A stretch of DNA of 64,000 nucleotides from Microbulbifer sediminum (GCF_021729035.1 NZ_JAJSAP010000006.1:1-64000); one strand, 5' to 3'. Positions 15,505-24,847 are shown, numbered from the stretch's first letter. The notes: generated by a model not told the origin, from the letters alone. Program-made: numbers and translations.

Positions 15505-15882
15505 TCATTGTGCTGCTGGCGCCAGTGCCAGCTTGACGATGTCGCTCTCCGCCAGCATTGACCTGACGCCCAGCATCCGTGCCTCCCGCGGGTGCAGGTC
15601 GAAATGCAACCGGAATCGGTTGTGTGCCAGCAGCCGCTCCTCCCGCCTGCCATCGCCCAGCTTGATTCGCAGCACGAAGGCGTCGTTACGCGGTGTTCGG
15701 TGTAATACAACCAGTCCCCTTTGACCTGCCAGCGATTCGGCTGTGGTGATGCCACAGTACCGAGCATCCGGGTTGAAGCGGATTGGAGCGGGCTGTCCGG
15801 TAACCAGGTGGGGATGCCGGTGATCGTGAACAGCCGTCGTATCGCGATGCCTGTGACCATGTTGCCAGCGGGTTTGGTTCCG
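15505..15882 (-). pseudogene. Probable gene remnant or start-less coding frame
   Basis: This - strand frame is open for 125 codons (from just after a stop at 15883-15885 to the TGA at 15505-15507) and has the look of real protein. It includes PIRFNPDARYCGITTAESLA, RGLVVLHRTPRNDAFVLRI, KLGDGRREERLLAHNRFRL and a tail DIVKLALAPAAQ, with GC-rich third positions like neighbouring genes. Yet it has no ATG, GTG or TTG before about codon 82, and upstream continuation is blocked by a stop. The likely explanation is a frameshift or 5' truncation, placing the start in another frame. It lies downstream of, and parallel to, the DUF3833 lipoprotein gene. I do not recognise the family; an intact homologue would settle it. 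Confidence 0.45.
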
Positions 15883-16042
15883 CTATCGGCACGCGGGTGG
15901 CGGACAGGCAGGACGCCTTACCCGCTGGCATGCCACCGCGCTGGTGGTGCTCAATTTGGCGCTGGCGCTTTATGTTCTGAGCTGGGGGTGGTGGGGCCCA
16001 GGCTGTGGGGCTAATCCCTGGCAGCATGGTGCGCGTGGTGGC

Positions 16043-16606
16043 TCAGGGTTGCTGCCCCCGGATGATGGTCAGCACAATCTCGCCCACGTTGAAGCCCCAT
16101 TTACTCAGGCTGGACTCGTTGATCAATACCCGGTCGGATACCAGGTACATGCGATCATCGACATCCACCTCGATGGTGTCACCTTTCCACGGTACCTGCA
16201 GGGTGTAGCGGATAAACATGGCGTTGCCGCTGACGCGCACTGCCGCCGGGCCGACCACATCACCCGCTGAGCCGGTATATGTACGCACGCCAGTACTGTC
16301 GGTTACGGTGGGTACCAGGTGCCAGTCGCGGAACTGTACTTCGCCGTCGTCGAACACAAACCGTTCCTGCAGCAGGCCCTCACCATTGTTCCAGCTGCCC
16401 TTAAGTTCCGCAGTGAACGTGCGCGTGACGCGACCCGAGCGATCCTTGACAATACCGTGCGCAGTCAGAGGGCCGCGAAAGAATTCCTCCGCCACAAGCT
16501 GTGGCTGCCGGTCGCGATATTCGGAGATATCGGTGCTGGAGCAGGCGGCCAGCAGCAGGCTGGCCGCGAGAAGCAGGATTACACGGGGTATTGCGGTTCC
16601 GGGCAT
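16043..16606 (-). CDS. DUF3833 family lipoprotein
   Basis: A 187-residue protein. The ATG at 16606 has GAAAGGA about eight bases upstream; an ATG at 16627 would add seven residues but lacks a ribosome site. The signal peptide ends in the lipobox LLAAC (Cys near residue 19), so it is a lipoprotein. The mature part matches DUF3833: EEFFRGPLTAHGIVKDRSGRV, then LKGSWNNGEGLLQERFVFDDG, followed by WHLVPT and a C-terminal VDVDDRMYLVSDRVLINES. It is probably a lipocalin-like beta-barrel in the envelope. Function is not known. In many gammaproteobacteria such genes lie near cyclopropane-fatty-acid clusters, but none is here. Confidence 0.85.
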   Translation of the reverse strand: MPGTAIPRVILLLAASLLLAACSSTDISEYRDRQPQLVAEEFFRGPLTAHGIVKDRSGRVTRTFTAELKGSWNNGEGLLQERFVFDDGEVQFRDWHLVPTVTDSTGVRTYTGSAGDVVGPAAVRVSGNAMFIRYTLQVPWKGDTIEVDVDDRMYLVSDRVLINESSLSKWGFNVGEIVLTIIRGQQP

Positions 16607-16680
16607 CGGGCTTTTCCTTTCGGCCATTAGTAAAAGCACTCTACGCAGGGCCCGAATACCCGGATCAGGCGGGACCGGGA

Positions 16681-18264
16681 TCAGTCGAGGGAAAGCCCTG
16701 CCTGCTCGAGCTTCTGGCGCAGTGGCGCCAGTTGCCCGGCAAATTTCCGCCAGCGTCCCACAGAGCGGGCGTGGAGGGGCTGGCGCACCTGGGCGGCACT
16801 GGCGGTAGCAGCGGCGGCCGCGGAGCGGTGGAATTGCAGGCATGCTTCCTCGAACGGCAGGCCCAGGTAGTCCAGCAGTTGTTCAGTCTGCCTGTGCTGG
16901 TCCACCACCAGCACATCGTAGTCCACGTTGTACAGGCGATTGCCCAGTAGCGCCTGCCAGTGGTCCATCAGGCGCCGGTACTCCACGTAGTAGTCCGCCA
17001 GCTCATCCAGCCGGTAAGAATAGGGATAGGCATCGGCGAACAGCTGCTTGTAGATGGCGAAGCAGCTGTCCATCGGGTTGCGGTGCACGTGGACGAAGCG
17101 AGCCTGGGGGAAGGCCCTGGCCAGCAGCCCCAGGTAGAGGAAGTTGCCCGGTAACTTGTCGGTGAAGCAGGGTTCATCACCGCGCAGGTGGCGGATGCTC
17201 TCCAGGTAAGTGTCAGCGGCTTCCGCCGGATTGATGCCGGCAGCGGCCGCGGCGATCTCGGCATTGACCAGCCCGGACACCGCGACACCGCAGCTTCTTT
17301 TTACTGCCAGCGGCCACTGGTGCAGTTCTCCCAGGGGCTGAACTTGTGAGTGGCTGCCGAGGATCTGCTCCACCAGGGTACTACCGGAACGTGGCAGGCC
17401 CACGATAAATATCGGGGTCGCATCGTTATCGGCGGTTGTTGCCCGGTCCGTGGAGTCAAGCCAGTCCCGGTCGAATCCCCGCCGCAGGGTTTTGAACAGG
17501 GTCCGGTCGGCGGCCGGGGCGTAGCCGATACGGCGGCGCTGGGCCTCGGCGCCGGCATGGTAGTGGGTCCAGGCGCTGTTCCAGTCTTGCAGGTCCTCGT
17601 ATTCCTTGCCGATGGCATAGTGCAGGAACGGCCGGCCGGGGTGATTGGTGCCGAGCCCGGATACCAGCTTCTCCATGGCCTCGATATGCCCCCGGTCCGT
17701 GGCCCGATGGATTTTCGACAGCTGCCAGTGGCTGCGGTAGTGGCCGGGATCCTGCTGCAGCGCCTGTTCGAGGTAGGCGCGGGCGCGTTCCTTTTCGCCC
17801 AGGAAAACCTCCACCGAGGCGGCATTGGAGAGGATGGCCATATCCGCCGGGGCCAGCGCGGCGGCGCGGCGGAACAAGGGTGCGGCCTTGTCCTGCTTGC
17901 CGATATGGCTGTAAACCGTCGCCACCAGGTCGAGCAGCTTGGCACTGTCGGCCAGCTCGGGAGCGCAGCGGTCCGCTTCCTGTTCTGCCTCCCGGTGCCG
18001 CCCGGCCTGTACCAGGCAGCGGGCGCTCTGGGCGCGTGCGTCGTGGCGCCCGGGATCCAGCTGCAGGACACGGTCGAAGGCCTTGAGGGCCATACCCGGC
18101 TTGCCGCCTTCGGCAGCAGCGAGGCCCAGCACCAGGTGGGCATCCGGCTGGTCCGGGTCGCGCTGCAGCACCTCGATACTCAGGCGGGTGGCGGTGCGCC
18201 AGTCCCGTCTCTGCACGGCGTCACGCACCTGTTGCAGGCGCGCGGCGATATCGGTGTCGGGCAT
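16681..18264 (-). CDS. TPR-sulfotransferase family protein
   Basis: A 527-residue protein. Residues 1-280 are tetratricopeptide repeats: pairs of helices with Ala/Leu/Asp-Pro signatures such as VLQRDPDQPDAHLVLGLA and AFDRVLQLDPGRHDAR. Residues about 285-525 form a sulfotransferase domain with the PAPS 5'-phosphosulfate loop GLPRSGST (289-296) and a 3'-phosphate region around RFVHVHRNPMDSCFAIY. PAPS-dependent transfer of sulfate to an unknown acceptor (lipid, glycan or peptide) is expected, with the repeats probably binding protein. It ends 75 bp upstream of the DUF3833 gene on the same strand. There is no signal peptide, so it is cytoplasmic. Confidence 0.88.
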   Translation of the reverse strand: MPDTDIAARLQQVRDAVQRRDWRTATRLSIEVLQRDPDQPDAHLVLGLAAAEGGKPGMALKAFDRVLQLDPGRHDARAQSARCLVQAGRHREAEQEADRCAPELADSAKLLDLVATVYSHIGKQDKAAPLFRRAAALAPADMAILSNAASVEVFLGEKERARAYLEQALQQDPGHYRSHWQLSKIHRATDRGHIEAMEKLVSGLGTNHPGRPFLHYAIGKEYEDLQDWNSAWTHYHAGAEAQRRRIGYAPAADRTLFKTLRRGFDRDWLDSTDRATTADNDATPIFIVGLPRSGSTLVEQILGSHSQVQPLGELHQWPLAVKRSCGVAVSGLVNAEIAAAAAGINPAEAADTYLESIRHLRGDEPCFTDKLPGNFLYLGLLARAFPQARFVHVHRNPMDSCFAIYKQLFADAYPYSYRLDELADYYVEYRRLMDHWQALLGNRLYNVDYDVLVVDQHRQTEQLLDYLGLPFEEACLQFHRSAAAAATASAAQVRQPLHARSVGRWRKFAGQLAPLRQKLEQAGLSLD

Positions 18265-18364
18265 GGAATCTGTACCTCTGGTCTGGTGGCTGGCACAGGG
18301 CTGCGCATCGCCCGCGCTTCCAGCCGATGTTAGCGGTTTTTACCCGGCGCTGGAAAACGGGCAC

Positions 18365-18388
18365 AAAAAAAACGGGGCCGGGGCCCCG
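18365..18388 (-). terminator. Rho-independent terminator of the TonB receptor gene
   Basis: On the - strand, CGGGGC and GCCCCG (18373-18388) form an all-GC stem around a 4-nt loop, followed directly by eight T's (A's at 18365-18372 on the + strand). It lies 27 bp past the receptor stop codon. Confidence 0.75.
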
Positions 18389-18414
18389 CTGAATCATCCT
18401 GTGAGAGGTGGTTG

Positions 18415-20664
18415 TCAGAATTCGTAAGAGAAATTGACCCCCATGGTGCGCGGCTGGCCGACGTAGTAGAACTGGCCGCGCTCACCGTAGCGCTTGGCAC
18501 TGCGCACACCGGAGAAGTAATACTCGTTGGTGGCATTGTCCAGGAACAGGGACGCGCGCCACTGGTCGAGACGGTAGTCCGCCGACAGGTTGAAGACCCG
18601 GTAGGCATCCAGGGTTTCGTTGTCGAAGTTGTCGCCCAGGCTGTTCAGGCGGCTCTGTACCTCGTCCTTGAAGTAGGCATTGCCGCGCAGGGTGAGCTCA
18701 CCGGTGGGAACGGGAATAAAGTAATCGAACGCGATGTTCGCCTGCAGGTTGGGAACCCCCGGGAAGGCGTCACCATCGAAGCCGTCGATTTCCGGAGCGT
18801 CGCCATTCAGCGCATGGTCGTAGTAGGTCACCCAGCCGCTCAGGGTCAGGTTATCGGTGACGGCCGCCTGGGTGGACAGCTCGATACCATCAATCTGGCC
18901 CTCGCTGGCATTCTTGGTGATATTGATTGCCGCTTCCTGGGACTTGGTGGGAACCTGGAGGTCGGTCCAGTCAATCCGGAAGATGGCCCCGTTGAAGATC
19001 ACCGCGCCGTCGGCCAGGGTGGTGTGCCAGCCCAGTTCGTAGTTCAGGGCCCGGTCGGAACCAAAGGTGCGTTCGCTGTCGAGCAGCTGCGGGCCGGCGT
19101 TGGTGCCGCCGCGACGGAAGCCCTCGGCGACGGTCGCATACAGCATCACGTCTGCGGTGACATCGTAGGCCGCATTGAACTTGAAGACGGTATCGTCGAT
19201 CTCGCCGCTACCGGAGACACACTCGGGTTCTACAGCATCGCGGGTCCAGTACCAGTAAACCGGCAACAGGTTGCAGTCGTAGGCGAAGGTCTCCTCCTGC
19301 TCGAAATAGCGTGCACCCAGGGTCATCTGCAGTTGCTCACTGGCGTGGAAGGTGGCTTCACCGAAGAGCGCGCGTTCCTCGAATGTGCTGTCGGCGAAAC
19401 GCCAGTACTCCAGCTCCCCGTAACCGGTATCGATGCCGGCCCAGTCCTGGTAGCCCGGGGTATATTCGCGGGCGTCCAGCAGGGTGTCGGTCTCCTCGTA
19501 ATAAACGCCGGCGATCCAGTCCAGCCAGTCCGGTGAATTGGCTTCAGTGGACAGGAAACGGGTCTCATGGACCAGCGACTCGGAATTGTTGTCGTCCACG
19601 GTGTAGCCGGAAAACTCCGGGAAATCACAGTAGCCCGGCCAGATATCCACGCACAGCAGGTCGGTCTGGTCGCGGTTGCCGGTGCCCTCGTACTCGGCGA
19701 TGGAGGTGGTGGAGAAGATTTCCACCAGTTCGGTGTTCAGTCCCACCTCGAGGTTGAACAGGTCATCGCGGTTCTCGCGGACTTCCTCGTAGCGCAGCGC
19801 GGAGCTGAAGTCACCGCCGGTAAATTCCGGGTTCACCGCCTGGCGGCCGCCGGCAGCCTGGTCCTGCACGTAGTAGCTGGCCTGGGCAAAGAAAGTGTCA
19901 TTGGGCTCCCAGCGCAGGGCGGCGCGGACGGAGTTGGTTTCCTCGGTGTTGGCGTCCTTGATGGTGCGCTCGGCGTTGCTTACGCCAGGTTCGACCAGCA
20001 CATTCTCGTAGTCGACAAAACCGGCATCGTCGACGCGGGTGCCGGATACGCGCAGGGCCAGGGTATCGGACAGCGGCAGGTTGAAGACACCGCTCATCTC
20101 GGTGGATACACCATCGCTTTCGCTGTTCCGGTAGAACTCGGTGCTCACGGAGCCCTCGACTGCCTCGGTGGTGGGCTTGTTGAGGATGTAGCGCAGGGTG
20201 CCGCCCATGGCGCCGCGTCCGTACAGGGTGCCCTGCGGACCACGCAGTACTTCCACGCGCTCGATGTCTACCAGCTTGAAGTCGATCAGCAGCGGCGTGT
20301 CGTTGACGTAGCGGGAGATAATGTCCTTGCCGCCCTGGTTCTCGGAGGCCTGCAGCCCGCCCACGTTCATGCCGCGCAGGGTCACCAGGCCGGTGCTGCG
20401 AGCGCCCGCATCGATCATCTGCATGCCGGGGATGAACTGCGACATCTTGGTCAGGTCGTCGGCGCCGACATTCTGCAGGTCCTCACCGGTAACGGCAGTG
20501 ATGTTGTAGGGGATTTCCTGGATCGACTCGGAGCGACGACTGGCGGTAACCGTGATTTCCTCCAGTTGTGTAGCGTTGCTGCCGGCCTCCTGGGCCTGCA
20601 GCGCGGCCGGGGCCACATTAGCGGCAATGGCCAGGGCGATCAGTTTCTTGCTGTATCTCTTCAT
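18415..20664 (-). CDS. TonB-dependent outer-membrane receptor
   Basis: A 749-residue protein. It has a signal peptide (residues 1-24, ending ALQAQ) and a TonB box-like segment EEITVTASRR (about residues 34-43). The plug domain (about residues 48-165) contains ITAVTGEDLQNVGADDL and the hallmark RVEVLRGPQGTLYGRGAMGG. A 22-strand barrel ends in a C-terminal Phe (VNFSYEF). The family actively imports siderophores, cobalamin, sugars, nucleosides or other large substrates using TonB/ExbBD energy. The LYGRGAMGGTLRYILNKP pattern is of the iron-complex receptor type common in marine and sphingomonad genomes, but the ligand cannot be assigned. It is monocistronic with its own terminator; no Fur box or regulator is recognisable upstream. 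Confidence 0.92.
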   Translation of the reverse strand: MKRYSKKLIALAIAANVAPAALQAQEAGSNATQLEEITVTASRRSESIQEIPYNITAVTGEDLQNVGADDLTKMSQFIPGMQMIDAGARSTGLVTLRGMNVGGLQASENQGGKDIISRYVNDTPLLIDFKLVDIERVEVLRGPQGTLYGRGAMGGTLRYILNKPTTEAVEGSVSTEFYRNSESDGVSTEMSGVFNLPLSDTLALRVSGTRVDDAGFVDYENVLVEPGVSNAERTIKDANTEETNSVRAALRWEPNDTFFAQASYYVQDQAAGGRQAVNPEFTGGDFSSALRYEEVRENRDDLFNLEVGLNTELVEIFSTTSIAEYEGTGNRDQTDLLCVDIWPGYCDFPEFSGYTVDDNNSESLVHETRFLSTEANSPDWLDWIAGVYYEETDTLLDAREYTPGYQDWAGIDTGYGELEYWRFADSTFEERALFGEATFHASEQLQMTLGARYFEQEETFAYDCNLLPVYWYWTRDAVEPECVSGSGEIDDTVFKFNAAYDVTADVMLYATVAEGFRRGGTNAGPQLLDSERTFGSDRALNYELGWHTTLADGAVIFNGAIFRIDWTDLQVPTKSQEAAINITKNASEGQIDGIELSTQAAVTDNLTLSGWVTYYDHALNGDAPEIDGFDGDAFPGVPNLQANIAFDYFIPVPTGELTLRGNAYFKDEVQSRLNSLGDNFDNETLDAYRVFNLSADYRLDQWRASLFLDNATNEYYFSGVRSAKRYGERGQFYYVGQPRTMGVNFSYEF

Positions 20665-21185
20665 GGGCGCACCTTGGATTGTTGTGTAGTTATGAATTTT
20701 TGTTTTCGCTCACGCGGCTCCGCCGTACGGTTGACGCAGTACACCTGCGGCATTCCTGAAGGGAGGAGTGAGCTTTTCAGTGGGGGTTGGTCCCGCCGGC
20801 TTAAACACCAAATACAACTCGATGATTTTTTGTGGGCAGGTCAAGAGGGAAAATCGTGGGGTTCCGCTACCGTGCCCGATAGCGTCAACTCAATTATCGA
20901 ACCATTCGCTGAGGTGGAAGTCGCTGGAGCGCGCACAGAGGGGGTCGCCCACAGCCGGGTTGTAAATCAGCATAGCCATGTGTTCTTGTTAGCAATGAAA
21001 ACCGTTGTACATAAGTGACCGGGAAGTGGCAAGCGCAAAACAGGCCGGATCTGGTGGCCTGTCCACAATGTGCAAGTTGTGGCGAAAAAAGTCAGGAAAG
21101 GCAGTCTGTCGGTCTCGCTCCGGGCTATTTTGCGAAGCGGGGCCGGTGATGCATGTCATTGTCGTAAAAGAAGGGAGAGAGCAAG
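20665..21185. other. Intergenic region upstream of the receptor
   Basis: A 521-bp stretch between the divergent receptor gene and a small + strand gene. Open frames across it are short and without ribosome sites. It probably holds the receptor promoter (AT-rich sequence at about 20670-20710), but I could not identify convincing -35/-10 hexamers, a Fur box or a riboswitch. Confidence 0.45.
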
Positions 21186-21368
21186 GTGCAGAAAATACTC
21201 GAGTTCCGTCGACGCAGCTTCTGGTCGAGCCAGGTGGACATCGATGCACTAAACGAGAAAGTGTTGGAACTGAACCGCGACAGCTGGCGGGTGACGCAGG
21301 TCTGCCCCAACCGCAGCTTCGGCGGCCTGGTCATGTCCTACACCCTGTTGCTGGAGCGGGATGATTAG
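21186..21368 (+). CDS. DUF4177-like small protein
   Basis: A 60-residue protein from the GTG at 21186, with GGGAGAG upstream. It follows the pattern of small DUF4177-type domains: a first strand (MQKILEFRRR), a helix (IDALNEKVLELNRDSWRV) and two further strands (TQVCPNR, VMSYTLLLERDD), a one-domain alpha/beta fold. Function of the family is unknown. It converges on hemY with 32 bp between stop codons. Confidence 0.65.
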   Translation: MQKILEFRRRSFWSSQVDIDALNEKVLELNRDSWRVTQVCPNRSFGGLVMSYTLLLERDD

Positions 21369-21400
21369 AGTGTAGGAGCCGTCACTGCCCGGCCGGTGTC

Positions 21401-22630
21401 TCAGGTGAGGGAGACCGACTGCCCGGGCAGTGGCAGTTGTGGCAGGTTTGAAACTGCCTGGATCAGGCCTTCCTTGTAGAGCTCCGCCGCCGCCTCCCTT
21501 TCACCCAGGGCGTGCAGCAGTCGCGCCAGCTCCGCGGAAGTGGCCGGGTCTGAGCGCAGGATGAGGCTTTTTTCGAAGTGCTGCCGGGCCTTGCCCCACA
21601 ACTCGTTGCGCAGGCACAGTCGCCCCAGGCAGGTATAGAGGTCGGCATTCTCGCCGTACTCTTTCAGCCAGCCGTCGGCCACTGTCAGCTGGGCGCCGGC
21701 ATCGGCGCCGGTCAGGCAACCGTAGAGGCGGCCCAGGTCCGCGCGCCACTCGTGGTTGAGGATCCAGCGCAGATGCTTTTCCGCCTCTTCGTCCCGGTCG
21801 ACCCGGTGCAGTTGCTCGGCGTAGAGTCCGCGCAGGTCCATATTGCGCTGCCAGCGGCCGCTGAAACTCTGCCAGATATCTGACAGTTTCTCTGCGTTAC
21901 GGCGCGCGCCGGCTTCCAGCAGTTGGTGCTGGTAGACCTCCTGCTCCAGCTGCTGCATTTCCTCTTCGGGCATATTGGCGTGCTTTTCCAGGTCCGGCAG
22001 CAGGTCGCGCAGGTGGTTCCAGTCTTCCAGTTGGTAGTAGGCCTGCTTGAGCATCTGCAGCACCGCCGGGTGCTTGGGTTCCACCTGTTTGGCGCGCTCG
22101 AGGCTGGCGATGCATTGCTCGTAGTGCTTGTCCAGCAGCTGCATCCGCGCCTGGCTCAGGGCCACCGCCAGCCGCGTATCCTCGCCGCTGGCCTCGGCCT
22201 TGGCCAGCAGCTCGTTGGCCTCGTCCCGGTAGCCCAGTTCAAAGGCGCTGCGGGCGGCTGCGAGGTAGTTGATCAGTGGGGCGTCGGAGCGTGGAGCGGA
22301 TTTCAGCAGCTGGCGCCGGGCCCGGGCCCAGTTGCCCTCCATAAATTCCACCAGTCCGTTGGTGAGCCGGCGTCGCGCCACCCGGGTACGGCCAAAACGG
22401 ATGCGGCTGACCCCGCCCTCGACACCCCGGAACAGGCTGCGCAGCAACCAGAACACGAGAAACAGCAGCAGCATCGCCAGGGCGACAGCGCCCACTGCGA
22501 CCCACAGGTTCATTTCAATGCGCTTGCCGCCCACGGCCAGCAGCATATAACCCGGGTAGGTGCGGATCATCTCGGTCAGGAAGGCCCCGAAGAGCAGGAA
22601 TGCCAGCGCGGAGAAGAGAAAGCGCTTCAC
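21401..22630 (-). CDS. hemY: HemY, TPR membrane protein of heme cluster
   Basis: A 409-residue protein, near the usual length. Two N-terminal membrane helices (about residues 4-24 and 41-67) flank a short loop (YPGYMLLAVGGKRIEMNLW) typical of the HemY_N domain; TPR-like helices follow to the end (for example YEQCIASLERAKQVEPKHPAVLQML). It is the enterobacterial/Pseudomonas HemY and not the Bacillus protoporphyrinogen oxidase of the same name. Its role is a scaffold linked to late or mid tetrapyrrole synthesis, not well defined. Its ATG overlaps the 3' end of hemX by four bases, so the pair is translationally coupled at the end of the hemC-D-X-Y cluster. Confidence 0.92.
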   Translation of the reverse strand: MKRFLFSALAFLLFGAFLTEMIRTYPGYMLLAVGGKRIEMNLWVAVGAVALAMLLLFLVFWLLRSLFRGVEGGVSRIRFGRTRVARRRLTNGLVEFMEGNWARARRQLLKSAPRSDAPLINYLAAARSAFELGYRDEANELLAKAEASGEDTRLAVALSQARMQLLDKHYEQCIASLERAKQVEPKHPAVLQMLKQAYYQLEDWNHLRDLLPDLEKHANMPEEEMQQLEQEVYQHQLLEAGARRNAEKLSDIWQSFSGRWQRNMDLRGLYAEQLHRVDRDEEAEKHLRWILNHEWRADLGRLYGCLTGADAGAQLTVADGWLKEYGENADLYTCLGRLCLRNELWGKARQHFEKSLILRSDPATSAELARLLHALGEREAAAELYKEGLIQAVSNLPQLPLPGQSVSLT

Positions 22631-23955
22631 GATGTTGCCCCCCTGTCCTCAGCTGGCCCCGGACTGGTGTTATGCAGTCGCTCGATATAGTCCTGCAGTG
22701 CTTTCTGGGAGGCATTCAGGTCGGGCAGTTGTGCCTCGATGGGCTCCTTGGCCAGTGCCTCGAGTTCGCGCACCAGGGCATCGCGGCGCTGGTTGGCGAT
22801 GCCGTAATCCAGCAGCAGCTGGCGCGCACTCTTCAGGGAGTCGCGGTAGACGGTGCTGTCTGCACGCAATACCGCCAGCTGGGCTTGCTCCATGTTCAGC
22901 CGCAGGCTCTGGCGGAAACGTGCCTCGCTCTGCGGCGATAGCAATACCGGATCGATATCGCCATCGCGAATGCGCACCGAGTCTTTCAGGAAGGAAGTAA
23001 AGTTGTCCCAGCTGCGTTCCCAGGCCGGCTGCGCCGCGTCTGCGGTTTTTTCCTCGGCCTTTTCGGTTGGGCTTCCCATCGCCAGGTCGAATTCAGGCTG
23101 GATGCTGGCTTTGACCATCTGTTCCTGCAGCGCGCCCAGGCGCAGGTACAGACCCTGCTGGTCGATATCTTCCGCCATTTTCAGCGCGGTAATATCCCGT
23201 GCCAGTTGCTGCCGGACGCCATACAGGTCAGGGCGGTCCACGCGGCGCAGGATCTGGTCCACCTCCTCGAGCAATCCCATGGCTGCGCGGCTGTCCCGCT
23301 CGAGCAGCAGGCGCTGGTTGGCCAGTCGCAGCAGGTAATCCGCCTCCGCCAGCTGCCAGTCGGTGCGGCTGACATTGCCCAGCTCGCCCAGGCGGCTGGA
23401 TTGCGCGGACAGTTCCCGCTGCAACTGGGCCAGCTGCTGGCGCATCTGGGCCATGGCCGTGCGCTGCTGGTTTAACTCCTGGATCATATTGGCCATGGCC
23501 TGCTGGGTGGCCTGTGAATCGGTTGGCGAGCCGGACTGGCCCGGTGCTGGCGAGACCTGGCCCCCGGGGCTTACCGGCTGTGGTGGCGCGGTTTGGTCGG
23601 GGGTGGGAAGGCTGGCGTCGGCAGCGGGCGCGTTATCGGCCTTGGGCGCCTCTGCGGTTGCCTCCTGTTCACCGCTGTCGCCCCCGGGCAGCAGTTCCAG
23701 GGCCTGATACACACCCGACTGGAATTGCGGCCAGTTATACCAGGCCCAGGCGCCTACGCCGCCGAGTATCGCGGCGAACAGGAGCAGCCAGAGCCAGCTG
23801 GTGCCGCGACCGGAGCGGTCGGCTTTCTTGCTGCCCCCGTCGCCGTTTTTCTTGTCCGCGGCCGCCTTGGCAAAGTTGCTCTTGGGCTCCGCCTTTTCCG
23901 TGACCACGGGCACATCTTTGTGATCCCCGGACTTTTTTGAGTTGTCGTCAGTCAT
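22627..23955 (-). CDS. hemX: HemX-like membrane protein
   Basis: A 442-residue protein. The cytoplasmic N-terminus is charged and Lys-rich (residues 1-50), one membrane helix follows (about residues 53-72, SWLWLLLFAAILGGVGAWAW), then a Pro/Gly/Ala-rich linker (about residues 85-155) and a periplasmic coiled-coil region (MANMIQELNQQRTAMAQMRQ onward). This is the gammaproteobacterial HemX, historically annotated as uroporphyrinogen-III C-methyltransferase. No SAM-binding motif is visible, so that activity is unlikely for this protein. It lies between hemD and hemY, 118 bp from hemD. Confidence 0.9.
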   Translation of the reverse strand: MTDDNSKKSGDHKDVPVVTEKAEPKSNFAKAAADKKNGDGGSKKADRSGRGTSWLWLLLFAAILGGVGAWAWYNWPQFQSGVYQALELLPGGDSGEQEATAEAPKADNAPAADASLPTPDQTAPPQPVSPGGQVSPAPGQSGSPTDSQATQQAMANMIQELNQQRTAMAQMRQQLAQLQRELSAQSSRLGELGNVSRTDWQLAEADYLLRLANQRLLLERDSRAAMGLLEEVDQILRRVDRPDLYGVRQQLARDITALKMAEDIDQQGLYLRLGALQEQMVKASIQPEFDLAMGSPTEKAEEKTADAAQPAWERSWDNFTSFLKDSVRIRDGDIDPVLLSPQSEARFRQSLRLNMEQAQLAVLRADSTVYRDSLKSARQLLLDYGIANQRRDALVRELEALAKEPIEAQLPDLNASQKALQDYIERLHNTSPGPAEDRGATS

Positions 23956-24073
23956 GAGCTGGCAGGCACTGCAGTGAAAAATGTCGTGAAATTATAGCGA
24001 CTCGCGGCATCGTTTATACGATGTCTGACGCGGATTTGAAATTTTTTACCGCTATCGGGGCGGCGAGCACCGC

Positions 24074-24847
24074 TCAGCGGGAAAAGATCGCTTCCAGGGC
24101 GCCCAGCATGGCGCGGTCGCCGGCGTTGGCAGCGGCTGTGGCGTCGGTAAATCCCAGTTCCCGGGCGTGTCCTGCCACCCGAGCGCTTGGGCAGACCAGG
24201 GCGACCTGGTAGAGCGCTTCGCGCCCGCTGGCGCGGATGCAGTGGGCCAGGTTGTCCAGTGTCTCGCCGCTGTGGACAGTGATGGCGTCGGGCCGGTGAC
24301 GATAGTCCGCCAGTTGTGCTGTAGCCGTCGTCGGGAGCGTGCGGTGGTATAGCTCGCAGTAGTCGACGCGGGCACCGCGCTCGCGCAGGGTGTCGCCGAT
24401 CAGGGTGCGGCCGCCGGCGCCGCGGAATACCAGCACCCGCTGGCCATCCACCTGCTGAAGGGACGGCAGTGCCAGCAGGCTTTCAGAGTCCATGCCGCCA
24501 CCGGCACTGCTGCAGCTGACGCCGTGTTGTTCCAGGTCCCGTGCGGTGGCGGCGCCAATGGCGTAGTAACTGGGCCCGACGGGCAGCTGTGGCCAGTAAC
24601 TGTCGAGCCAGTCGAATGCCAGCCGTACCGCGTTGCGCGAGACGAAAATGGCGTGCTCCACCTGGTCGAAGTCCAGGATCTGGTCCTTGATGCGCTGGTG
24701 CGCCGGGCCGGCTTCGACCGGTTCGATGGCCAGCATGGGAATGGTGTCTACCGTTGCTCCGGCGGCGGAGAGCTGCGCACACCAGTCCCCAGACTGGTGT
24801 GTCGGGCGGGTAGTGAGTACGCGCATACCGCGCAATGCACCGGTCAT
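24074..24847 (-). CDS. hemD: Uroporphyrinogen-III synthase
   Basis: A 257-residue protein from the ATG at 24847, four bases after the hemC stop; the frame is open further upstream only through hemC antisense-frame sequence. It cyclises hydroxymethylbilane with inversion of ring D to make uroporphyrinogen III. Family features: the N-terminal MRVLTTRPTHQSGDWCAQL, IFVSRNAVRLAFDWL (about residues 69-83), YYAIGAATARDLEQHGV, RVLVFRGAGGRTLIGDTLRERGA and the C-terminal VALVCPSARVAGHARELGF. HemD is poorly conserved in general; position after hemC makes the call secure. It acts in the cytoplasm on the HemC product. Confidence 0.93.
   Translation of the reverse strand: MTGALRGMRVLTTRPTHQSGDWCAQLSAAGATVDTIPMLAIEPVEAGPAHQRIKDQILDFDQVEHAIFVSRNAVRLAFDWLDSYWPQLPVGPSYYAIGAATARDLEQHGVSCSSAGGGMDSESLLALPSLQQVDGQRVLVFRGAGGRTLIGDTLRERGARVDYCELYHRTLPTTATAQLADYRHRPDAITVHSGETLDNLAHCIRASGREALYQVALVCPSARVAGHARELGFTDATAAANAGDRAMLGALEAIFSR

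Noticed and set aside
15721-16014. + strand frame overlapping the start-less - strand frame
   Set aside because: It lacks a ribosome site and its residues look antisense; the - strand frame has the better coding signal.
22627-23955. Active uroporphyrinogen-III methyltransferase
   Set aside because: The HemX name carries that historic label, but no SAM-binding motifs are visible.
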